From Candidatus Flexifilum breve (GTDB taxonomy: Bacteria > Chloroflexota > Anaerolineae > Aggregatilineales > Phototrophicaceae), in the NCBI GenBank assembly GCA_016717205.1, contig JADKGC010000003.1, forward strand, positions 124,001 to 188,000: a DNA stretch of 64,000 nucleotides, written 5' to 3'. This document shows positions 38,595 through 45,891 of this stretch, piece by piece. Both the position numbers and the translations under genes were made by a program. The notes under the pieces were generated by a model. It saw only the letters and a list, made by a program, of their open reading frames with translations, ran no database searches and was not told the DNA's origin. Positions within the stretch are counted from its first letter, which is position 1. Each line of letters starts with the position of its first letter.

Positions 38595-39353
38595 CTACCC
38601 TCGACCGAGAAAGGGCATGCCGCTCGCCATGAGCGTCATAAAGGGCACATTGACATGGAGGGGCAAACTCGCCATATACACGACCGCTTGCGCGGCATAC
38701 TCAACATCCATGGTCGGCTCAACGGCTGTTGTCCCATCGGCTTGCAGCACACCCCGTTTCATTTGCTCGGTCATGTCAGTAGCGGCATTGCCAATATCAA
38801 TCTGTCCACAGTGGATATTGAAGGCTCGGCCATCCAGGGCGGTCGACTTGGTAAGCCCTGTGATCGCGTGTTTCGCCGCCGTATAGGGCGCAGAATGTGG
38901 TCGCGGAGTGTGCGCAGAGAGGGAACCGTTGTTGATGATACGCCCGCCGCCCGGGGTTTGGTTCTTCATGATTCTGAAAGCGTGCTGGGTACACAAAAAC
39001 GCCCCCGTCACACACGTATCCAATACCAAGCGCCACTGGTCATAGCTAAGGTCTTCGAGCGGCACAGCAGGCGCGCCGACACCCGCATTGTTGAACAGAA
39101 CGTCCAGTCGTCCGAATCTGTCCATCGTAGCTGTGAACAGTTCCGCGACCGCCGTTGGATCGCTCACATCCGTGGGAACTATCAAGCCGCGAGCCGCTGG
39201 TACGTCGGCCTCTTTCAGCGTTTGTTCCAAGGTTTCCAGCCGACGGCCTGCCAGCACAACCGAATATCCAGCTTCCCAGAGCAACAACGCGACGCGCTTG
39301 CCAATGCCAGTGCCTGCTCCGGTCACAAGGGCAACCCGGTTTGTTGCGTCCAT
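38595..39353 (-). CDS. SDR-family NAD(P)-dependent oxidoreductase
   Basis: The protein is 252 residues from ATG 39353, which has AAGGAG nine bases upstream; the TTG at 39377 would place this ribosome site inside the gene. It has the classical short-chain dehydrogenase layout: VALVTGAGTGIGKRVALLL (cofactor motif), VLFNNAGVG (NNAG), Ser of NNGSLSAHT, and YTAAKHAITGLTK with the catalytic Tyr-x-x-x-Lys. The substrate is not predictable. It is an isolated gene flanked on both sides by transposon and gene debris, so it may be an acquired or surviving passenger. Confidence 0.9.
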   Translation of the reverse strand: MDATNRVALVTGAGTGIGKRVALLLWEAGYSVVLAGRRLETLEQTLKEADVPAARGLIVPTDVSDPTAVAELFTATMDRFGRLDVLFNNAGVGAPAVPLEDLSYDQWRLVLDTCVTGAFLCTQHAFRIMKNQTPGGGRIINNGSLSAHTPRPHSAPYTAAKHAITGLTKSTALDGRAFNIHCGQIDIGNAATDMTEQMKRGVLQADGTTAVEPTMDVEYAAQAVVYMASLPLHVNVPFMTLMASGMPFLGRG

Positions 39354-39485
39354 CAGTCTATACTCCTTGTTGATCAAGCGATTCCTTGACGATCACGGTC
39401 AACTTGGCTCTGTCCGTGTCTGCGTCGCAGTTTGATCTATCTCGGCAGCCGAGACAAGTCCGAATATTCTTATCCCCAACACAAA

Positions 39486-39669
39486 TCAAAGTTCAGCCGA
39501 TTGCATCTGCGCCGGATGCTCCAGCGCAACCTGCACCACGCGCTCATGAACCACGGGCGGGATCTGGTTCCAGAACTGCTGGCGCTGAAGAGGATGGGTT
39601 TCGAGCCCCTCCGTCCCACTTGGCGGTAGCGGTAGAACGTGCTGCGCGGAATACCCAACTCTACCAAGG
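39486..39669 (-). pseudogene. Transposase/integrase N-terminal remnant
   Basis: On the minus strand the frame reads TLVELGIPRSTFYRYRQVGR, then after a frameshift QFWNQIPPVVHERVVQVALEHP, in separate blocks. This is the helix-turn-helix plus NxIP-x-x-xxERVV-x-ALEHP pattern seen before the integrase core of IS3/IS481-type transposases. The catalytic DDE part is absent. It is a broken fragment overlapping a plus-strand PAS remnant. Confidence 0.5.
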
Positions 39670-39872
39670 TACGCGGTTTTGGAATGAAGTTTCGGTCACC
39701 CCGCTGCGTGATCCACACGGGGTAATTACTTACTGCTTCGGAACACAAAAAGATGTCACCGTCCGTGAAGAAGCAAACCGCGCGTTCCCATTGAATGAGC
39801 AGCGTTTTCGCCAAATGTTTGAGAGCAATACTACAATCAAGCTGGTGATCGATCAGGTAACGGGCAACCTCA
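39645..39872 (+). pseudogene. PAS/PAC-domain fragment of a former sensor protein
   Basis: Within a chimeric open frame (39386-40012) the segment FWNEVSVTPLRDPHGVITYC, then FGTQKDVTVREEANRAF and EQRFRQMFESNTTIKLVIDQ, is a PAC tail followed by the start of a new PAS domain, as in multi-PAS sensor kinases. No kinase domain follows. After GNL the similarity stops and aquaporin-like sequence begins in another frame. It is a deletion-fusion relic and not a functional gene. Confidence 0.55.
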
Positions 39873-39881
39873 CTGCTGCAC

Positions 39882-40065
39882 GGTATTATGGTCACACTCG
39901 CGACGCTCGACGCCCTGTGGGGCAGCCCGATCAGCGGTGCCTCGATGAACCCGGCGCGCTCGCTGGGTCCAACGCTGATTGCGGGTTGCGGACAGATCAT
40001 TGGATTTACTAGACTATACCCATCCGCGGCACCATCCTCGGGACATTGACGTACCATGTGATCCG
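39882..40065 (+). pseudogene. C-terminal remnant of an aquaporin/MIP-family channel
   Basis: The first frame reads GIMVTLATLDALWGSPISGA, then SMNPARSLGPTLIAGC, the second NPA box of aquaporins with its flanking helix. After a frameshift a second block reads DHWIY-stop-TIPIRGTILGTLTYHVIR, matching the last membrane helix of the family (normally WIYW-GP-xGA). The first NPA half is missing and a stop and a shift are present. It is a non-functional relic. It also shows that this stretch once held an intact aquaporin gene. Confidence 0.65.
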
Positions 40066-40544
40066 CGAGTCTCAGAGCGCAATACAGACCAGAAGCAGCA
40101 GAAAACACTAATCGCGCGCTGTCTCCCATGAGTCAGGCAGCTCAGTAATTGTCATGGAAGACGCCCGCGAGCCGATCGCGTCGTCTGACTCCTCCGCCGG
40201 GTGAAACTTCCAGTTGACCCGGGGAAGTCGAAGCCGTGTTGACAATCGTGCTCCCTGCAGACCTCACTCCGCGCTCGTGTCGGATGCGTAGTCACATCGG
40301 TGATCTGGACGCGCCGTGTCTCAAGTTCCTTGCATGCCCGGTTTGAAGACTCACTGACGAGCAATCAACCTGCTTCCGAATTCGAGTACTTCGAAAGATG
40401 GCGTGATGGAATCGCTCCGCTGGCACAAGTAGATCGAGTGCAAAAACGAAGCCGCCATCACGCTGCGGGGCCGCTCCTCAAACTGCGGCATGACCTCAGA
40501 TTTCGCCCATCCGCCACATAAACTGAACTTCCCCTAGCAATTAC
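40066..40544. other. Intergenic region, no recognisable gene
   Basis: Short open frames only, with no family features. Probably more gene debris, continuing the relic region to its left. Confidence 0.4.
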
Positions 40545-40621
40545 TTGACAACTGCTGATAGCCACTTAAAATATGCGGTCGATGGTCGATGGTCGATGGT
40601 CGATGGTCGATTATCTATAAT
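40545..40621 (+). promoter_or_regulatory. Promoter region of the GntR-led operon
   Basis: TTGACA (40545-40550) and TAAAAT (40567-40572) are spaced by 16 bases and would start transcription near 40578, at the edge of a heptamer repeat. A second -10-like TATAAT lies at 40616-40621, only 11 bases before the GntR ATG, which would give an almost leaderless mRNA. Confidence 0.55.
40577..40611. repeat. Five perfect tandem copies of GGTCGAT
   Basis: The 7-bp unit is repeated five times without change, between the two -10-like boxes of the GntR promoter. It could be a slippage-prone spacer or a cluster of regulator sites. Confidence 0.9.
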
Positions 40622-40632
40622 ATCTCTGCGAG

Positions 40633-41370
40633 ATGATGAGTATGAGTTCGGAACCCAAAGACCCATCCAACATTTCGTCTCTGGCCCAAATCCAGAATAA
40701 GCCGCTGCGCGACCACGTGCTCGCTATCCTGCACGCTGCCATCGTCAACGGTGAGTTGAAACCCGGGCAGATCCTGATCGAAGCAGACTTGGCCGGCCAG
40801 CTAGGCGTTAGCCGAGCACCCCTGCGCGAAGCGATCAATATCCTCAACACCCAGGGCTTAGTCGAAATCGTCCCCTACCATGGAACTACGGTCAAGAAGC
40901 TCGCGCGCAAAGACATCGAAGAACTCTACAGTGTGCGCAGCCTGATGGAAGGCTTCGCAATCAAACGGATCATCCTGGGCGAAAACACACACGCCGTGAT
41001 CGACCAACTGCGCGCGATTTGCGACGCCATGCTCACCGCGGCGGAAGCGGGCGATTTACGGGAAGTCAACCAGATTGACCGCCATTTCCACGACACACTC
41101 GTCGCATCGAGCGGCAATGACTTGCTCGTGAACCTGTGGAGTATGGTCGCGCTGCGCGTACGGCAGGTGATGTCGCTGCGTAATCGTAAGAAGGGTGACC
41201 TCCTCGCCATCGCCCGGAATCACTACGGCATTGTCGATGTCATCGCGCGCAAAGACGTTGAGGAAGCCGTGAGTCTTATCCACTATCACATCGGGTTGAG
41301 CGGCGGCGCGATTGCCGAGGACTGGCAAGAAGACAACAGCTCGTCGCCGACTAACCCCAGCACAAAATAG
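40633..41370 (+). CDS. GntR-family regulator, FadR/FCD type
   Basis: The protein is 245 residues. The winged helix N-domain reads LRDHVLAILHAAIVNGELKP, then LAGQLGVSRAPLREAINILN (residues ~25-80). The C-terminal FCD domain has the metal-binding pattern with the Asp/His region QIDRHFHDTL and a later RNHYGIVDVI. FCD regulators sense small organic acids, often amino-acid or dicarboxylate catabolites. As first gene of a run reaching to 54839 it most likely represses this catabolic operon. It lies 14 bases ahead of the aminotransferase-like gene. Confidence 0.92.
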   Translation: MMSMSSEPKDPSNISSLAQIQNKPLRDHVLAILHAAIVNGELKPGQILIEADLAGQLGVSRAPLREAINILNTQGLVEIVPYHGTTVKKLARKDIEELYSVRSLMEGFAIKRIILGENTHAVIDQLRAICDAMLTAAEAGDLREVNQIDRHFHDTLVASSGNDLLVNLWSMVALRVRQVMSLRNRKKGDLLAIARNHYGIVDVIARKDVEEAVSLIHYHIGLSGGAIAEDWQEDNSSSPTNPSTK

Positions 41371-41384
41371 GAGACAGCACCCGC

Positions 41385-42494
41385 ATGGTTCAATCGACTA
41401 AAGCCCTGATCCTTGAACAGCACCATCAGAATACGTTACTCAAGGCGTCTGCCCCACCCTTGATGGCACAGACAGCACATGACCTGAGCGCGGATGAGCT
41501 GTTTGCCCCACTAGACGAGCGTATGATCGCAAGCGCGGTCGAAGCGCTGGAAGCCGGGCAAACGCATTATGTCGATGTGCCCGGTATCGCCCCGCTGCGG
41601 GTGGCCCTCGCCGATTACCTGCACACCGCGTTCAGTGCCAACTATGCCCAGAGCAATGTGATCGTTACCGCGGGCATGCAGGAGTCGCGCTTCTTGACCA
41701 TTCAAATGATCGGCGATGCCTTCGGGCGCGTTGCCGTGCCCACCGTCGCACATCCCGGCATGCGCAAAGCGCTCGGCGTGCGCGCGCTCAATGTCGATTT
41801 GATTGCGGTCGATGAACGCGCTCTGCCTACGCTTGACGGTCTTCGTGCGACCTTCACTGCGGGTGCGCGCCTCGCCTACCTCGAATCCCCTGCCCGCCTG
41901 ACCGGAGCCGCGTATAGCGCCGCTGAAGTAGCGGCCATTGCGGAGCTGGCGCGCGCATATGACGCCACCATCATCTGGGATCAGGGCCTCGCGCCATGGA
42001 CCGCCGCTTACACGTCACTGGCGTCGGTGCAGGAAAACGCGGATCGCACGGTTGTGATCGGCGAGACGTTTCCCGGTATGGGGCTGTCGAGCTGGTTCAT
42101 CGGCTACATCGCCGCACCCGAGGCGTTGATCGCGCCGATGCAGTCGCAGAAGCAAATCATGGCGATCTGCACGAGCACGGCGGCCCAGTATGCCGCGCTT
42201 GAGGCCAGCAAACTCTACGCGGAAGCGCTGCCCGTCCAGCGTGATCGACTGACCAAACTGCGCGCGACGGTGATCACCGAGATCAGCGCCGCGCACGCCG
42301 TCATCCCCGGTGAGGCGGTGAATGTGCTCGCGCTGCGCTTGTCGCCAACCACAAAAGCATCCGCCCTCGCTCGCTTCGCCGCCGTGGGCTACAGCGCGGC
42401 TGATGGCGCTGACTTCGGCGCGCCCGATGTGGTGCGCCTCACCGTTTCGCCTGAGACCAGTGCCGCGCTGGCGCACAGCCTCCAAGGAGCTTAA
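41385..42494 (+). CDS. Aminotransferase-fold protein lacking the catalytic lysine (probable pseudoenzyme)
   Basis: The protein is 369 residues with the fold-type I class I/II aminotransferase pattern (THYVDVPGIAPLRVALADYL; NVIVTAGMQESRFLTIQM; the terminal Arg of VVRLTVSPE). Where the cofactor lysine should be (SK-x-F in the next gene), it has GETFPGM, with Glu at residue 227. The SPNNPT motif is replaced by SPARLTG, so the cofactor Asn is gone. In the DDIY motif only the Asp remains (WDQGL). Three key positions differ, so one sequencing error cannot explain it. It probably cannot form the internal aldimine. It lies six bases before an intact aminotransferase, which suggests a heterodimer or regulatory subunit. 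An alternative is a non-PLP or repurposed enzyme. Confidence 0.75.
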   Translation: MVQSTKALILEQHHQNTLLKASAPPLMAQTAHDLSADELFAPLDERMIASAVEALEAGQTHYVDVPGIAPLRVALADYLHTAFSANYAQSNVIVTAGMQESRFLTIQMIGDAFGRVAVPTVAHPGMRKALGVRALNVDLIAVDERALPTLDGLRATFTAGARLAYLESPARLTGAAYSAAEVAAIAELARAYDATIIWDQGLAPWTAAYTSLASVQENADRTVVIGETFPGMGLSSWFIGYIAAPEALIAPMQSQKQIMAICTSTAAQYAALEASKLYAEALPVQRDRLTKLRATVITEISAAHAVIPGEAVNVLALRLSPTTKASALARFAAVGYSAADGADFGAPDVVRLTVSPETSAALAHSLQGA

Positions 42495-42500
42495 GGCATT

Positions 42501-43652
42501 ATGACGACCGCACCAAAACAGGGAACCAATCTGCTCTATGCGCTGATCGCGCAGGCGCGCGGCTACAGCGACACGATCATCATGGGACGTGGCGACCCAG
42601 ACTTTGACACGCCGCCGCACATTATCGAAGCGGCCAAGCGGGCGATGGTCGAACATCACGCCGATTACGTGCCGCCGGAAGGCTTGCCCGCGCTGCGGCA
42701 GGCCATCGCCGACCGGGTGAAGCGCGTCAACAACATCGACGTTGATCCCGCCACCGAAGTCGTGGTCACCAATGGCGGGCAGGAAGCGCTTGTGCTCATG
42801 GTCCTGACCGCGCTCGGCCCCGGCGACGCGATCATCGTGCCGGAGCCTAACTACAACACCTACGCGGATGCGCTCAAGTTTGCCCGCGCGGAAAAGATCA
42901 GCATTCCCAGCACCGCTGATACGAACTTTCGGACGGATCCGGAAGCGGTACGCCGCGCCATCACCGACAAAACACGCGCGCTCCTGCTGGTGTCGCCGAA
43001 TAACCCCACCGCGACGGTGATTGGGCGCGCGGACTTGGAAGCACTCATCGGCATCGCCCATGAGCGGGATCTGATCATCATCGCGGATGACATTTACGAC
43101 CTGTTCATCTACGACGATTACCAGCACATCAGCCCGGCCTCGCTGCCCGGCGGTAAAGAACGCACGCTCACGCTCAATGCGCTCTCCAAATCCTTCGCCA
43201 TGACGGGCTGGCGGCTCGGCTGGATCGTCGGTCCGGCGGATCTCATGGCGCGGGTGCGCGAACTCAAGGCGGCAATGACCGGCGGCACCTCGGTCATTTC
43301 CCAGTATGCCGGGCTGGCCGCGCTGACCGGGCCGCAGGAACCCGTCAAAATGATGGCGGACACCTATACGCGCCGTCGCCAGATCGTCATGGACGCGCTC
43401 GACGACATGGGCATCAAGTACGGCATGCCGCAGGGTGGACAGTTCGTCTTCGCCGATATCAGCTTCACGGGCATGGACAGCGCGGAACTCGCGCAGAAGA
43501 TCCTCACCGATCAGCATGTGCTCGTGTATCCCGGTTCGGCTTTCGACAAAGAGCGCGGGCAGTACATCCGCATGACCTTCCTGCAGCCGGAGGACAAGCT
43601 GCGTGAAGGGCTGGAACGGATGCGCGTAGCCATGAAGAACATCACGGGCTAA
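42501..43652 (+). CDS. PLP-dependent aminotransferase, class I/II
   Basis: The protein is 383 residues and complete. It has the fold-type I landmarks: YVPPEGLPALRQAIADRV, TNGGQEALVLM, SPNNPTATVIG (cofactor Asn), IIADDIYDLFIY (Asp and Tyr), and NALSKSFAMTGWRLGWI with the Schiff-base Lys230. The C-terminal substrate Arg is in YIRMTFLQPE. It transfers an amino group between an amino acid and a keto acid in the cytosol. It follows a lysine-less paralogue by six bases and precedes an Ldh2-type dehydrogenase, consistent with conversion of an amino acid to a keto acid and then to a hydroxy acid. The specific substrate is unknown. Confidence 0.92.
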   Translation: MTTAPKQGTNLLYALIAQARGYSDTIIMGRGDPDFDTPPHIIEAAKRAMVEHHADYVPPEGLPALRQAIADRVKRVNNIDVDPATEVVVTNGGQEALVLMVLTALGPGDAIIVPEPNYNTYADALKFARAEKISIPSTADTNFRTDPEAVRRAITDKTRALLLVSPNNPTATVIGRADLEALIGIAHERDLIIIADDIYDLFIYDDYQHISPASLPGGKERTLTLNALSKSFAMTGWRLGWIVGPADLMARVRELKAAMTGGTSVISQYAGLAALTGPQEPVKMMADTYTRRRQIVMDALDDMGIKYGMPQGGQFVFADISFTGMDSAELAQKILTDQHVLVYPGSAFDKERGQYIRMTFLQPEDKLREGLERMRVAMKNITG

Positions 43653-43737
43653 GGGCTTGTCGTCAAAGAAGCCGTACTGAATCGGATTTTGCCGCCTCTC
43701 TAGGGACGGGTAGTCTACGAGTGTTTGAGGGATAGAT

Positions 43738-44805
43738 GTGGCTTACGACATTGGCAAAACAGAACTGATTAATCTGTATTCGCTGGAAACGCTCAAGCAG
43801 TTTTCGACCGATTTTCTGCTCGCGCTCGGCGCGACTGACGAAGAGGCGGCCATCGTCACCGACGGTCTGATGACCGCGTCGCTGTGGTGGCATCCCGGTC
43901 AGGGGCAAGGGCTGGAGAAATTCTTCCGCTTCTACCGCCAGATCAAGAATGGCGGCATCGTCCCGAACGCCCCGATGCAGTGGGTGCGCGAAGGCCCGAG
44001 CTATGCCCTGCTCGACGCGGCCAAGGGGTTCGGCTATGTGTCGGCGCACCGGGCGATGGCGCGCGCTATCGAGAAAGCCAAGGTGACGGGCATCGCAATG
44101 GTCGGCGTCCGGCACAGCAATCACTTCGGCATCGCCGGGTACCATGCGCTGCACGCGGCTAAACATGGTCTGATCGGCTGGTCGTTCACCAATGCGAAAG
44201 CCGAAATGGCTCCGTGGGGATCGGCGCAGGTAGTCCTCGGGACGAACCCGTGGGGGATCGCCATTCCACGCAAAGACACGCACGCCATTGTGCTCGATAT
44301 GGCGCTGACGATGTCCGGCAAAGGCATGATGCGCTGGTACATGAACGAAGGCAAGCCGATGCCCGACAGTTGGGCGCTCACGCCGGACGGCGCGAAGACC
44401 ACCGACCCCGCGGCGGCGATGGAGGGTCCCCTGCTGCCCATCGGCGAATACAAAGGCTACGGCTTGAGCCTCATCACCGATGTGCTGGCGGGCGTCATGA
44501 CCGGATCACTGTTTGGGCTGAAGGTGTTTCAGGATGAGAGCCATCACGATGTCGGTCACGTTATGCTGGCCATCGACCCCGGTGCGTTCATGCCGCGCGA
44601 AGAAGTCGATGCGCGGTTGGAACAGCTCATCGCGGAAGTCAAAGGCGCGCCGCCGATTGACCCGGCACGCCCGGTGATCTTGCCCGGCGAAGTGGAATTC
44701 AAGCGCATGGCGCAGCGTGAACAGGACGGCGTGCCGCTCTCCCGCGAGACGGTCGAGGGGCTGCGGGGACTGGCCGAAGAACTGAAGGTCGCTTTTCCGT
44801 TGTGA
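43738..44805 (+). CDS. Ldh2/malate-type NAD(P)-dependent dehydrogenase
   Basis: The protein is 355 residues from a GTG start. It has Ldh2-family features (malate/L-lactate/ureidoglycolate/diketogulonate dehydrogenases): DEEAAIVTDGLMTASLWWHP (residues ~34-53), GIAMVGVRHSNHFGIAGYHA with the conserved His, LGTNPWGIAIPRK and GEYKGYGLSLITDVLAGV. These enzymes interconvert 2-oxo and 2-hydroxy acids, or reduce cyclic imines, in the cytosol. Its place after an aminotransferase suggests it reduces the resulting keto acid or imine. It lies 85 bases after the aminotransferase and 64 before the first AstE-type gene. Confidence 0.9.
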   Translation: MAYDIGKTELINLYSLETLKQFSTDFLLALGATDEEAAIVTDGLMTASLWWHPGQGQGLEKFFRFYRQIKNGGIVPNAPMQWVREGPSYALLDAAKGFGYVSAHRAMARAIEKAKVTGIAMVGVRHSNHFGIAGYHALHAAKHGLIGWSFTNAKAEMAPWGSAQVVLGTNPWGIAIPRKDTHAIVLDMALTMSGKGMMRWYMNEGKPMPDSWALTPDGAKTTDPAAAMEGPLLPIGEYKGYGLSLITDVLAGVMTGSLFGLKVFQDESHHDVGHVMLAIDPGAFMPREEVDARLEQLIAEVKGAPPIDPARPVILPGEVEFKRMAQREQDGVPLSRETVEGLRGLAEELKVAFPL

Positions 44806-44869
44806 TCAGCGGGGCGCAGTCGGCTGCGCTCGAAAACTTTATTGTGCTTCACACTGAGGAGTTTGAGAG

Positions 44870-45878
44870 ATGGCAGCGCCATTGACGATTGGAACAGTAT
44901 CCGTTATGCCCGGCGAGATGAAGCGCGGCGGCATCCCCATCGGCAAAGATATGTACGCCCGGGAGCGCGAAGTGCCCATCATCGTGTATCGCGGTGTGGA
45001 AGATGGCCCGATTCTGTGGCTGAACGGCGCGACGCACGGCGACGAGCCGGAAGGCCCATTTTCGATTTTCAAGGCTCTCGCGCAGATCGACCCGCAGAAG
45101 CTGCGCGGCACGGTTGTCGCTGTTCCGGTTATGAACGTACAAGCGTTCACAGCGGGCACGCGCGGCGACCCGCTCGACACGTTTTCCTATGACATGAATC
45201 GCCTCTACCCCGGTAAGGCGGAAGGCTACACGACCGAACGCATCGCATGGGCGCACTGGCAGGCGATGAAAGATCACTGCGACTTGCAGATCGCGACCCA
45301 TTCGGGCGGCGAGCATTCGTATCTCGCGCACATGATCTTCGCCTCGGATAACCCGGCCAGCCTCGAACTGGCGGCGGCGATGGGGCCGAATTGGACGCTG
45401 GTGTTCCGCAGCGGAACCGGCGGCGGCAACCCGAGTTCGCAGATCGGCGCGCTGGGCAAAGGCGGCGTGACCGTCGAACTGGGCGGCAACTGCCGCACGC
45501 TGACCAGCGATTTCCACGCCATTGCCGATGATCTGGCAGCGGGCTACCTGAATGTGATGCGGCACTACAAGATGATCGACGGCCCAGCGCAGTACGCCCC
45601 GGCGTGGCGGATGGGGCTTCCAGATCGCGCTGCTCGCGCCCGCGACAGGGATGTTCGTCGGCAACCCAGAACTACCGTTTGAGACGAACATCCCCGCCGG
45701 GACCATCATCGGACAGATCTACGACTTGTACGGCGATGTGATCGGCGAAGTGAAAGCGCCGCGTGACGGCGTGATCTTCGGACTGCGCTCGCGCCCCTCC
45801 GTGCTGGAAGGCCAGTGGTGCTGCTTCTTCGGCGTCATCGAACAGACCGTCGACGACCTGATTTCCAAAAAGTCGTGA
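44870..45878 (+). CDS. Succinylglutamate desuccinylase/aspartoacylase-family deacylase, copy 1 (frameshifted)
   Basis: Two frames make one protein of about 335 residues. The first has the zinc site of M14-type AstE/AspA enzymes: NGATHGDEPEG (His56, Glu59), IATHSGGEH (His144) and the catalytic Glu of VTVELGGN. Near 45610-45617 (CGGATGGGGC) the frame shifts by one base. The second frame continues FQIALLAPATGMFVGNPELP and ends LISKKS, giving the usual C-terminal beta domain. One extra base explains the break. The enzyme should hydrolyse an N-acyl amino acid in the cytosol. Two more family members follow in the same operon (47904, 48947). Confidence 0.82.
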
Positions 45879-45891
45879 CTGGGAGGTGACA

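Noticed and set aside
39386..40012. 208-codon plus-strand open frame as a real gene
   Set aside because: It joins a PAS fragment to out-of-frame aquaporin sequence and has no matching start or full domain. It is treated as relic DNA.
40577..40611. CRISPR-like array
   Set aside because: The 7-bp units have no spacers and there are no cas genes. It is a simple tandem repeat.
41385..42494. Loss of the aminotransferase lysine as a single sequencing error
   Set aside because: AAG to GAG alone could be an error, but the Asn and Tyr cofactor positions are changed as well, in separate motifs.
42015..43517. 500-codon open frame on the minus strand
   Set aside because: It lies antisense to the two aminotransferase genes, whose proteins match known families. 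The antisense translation is Arg/His-rich with no motif, as expected from GC-rich codon shadowing.
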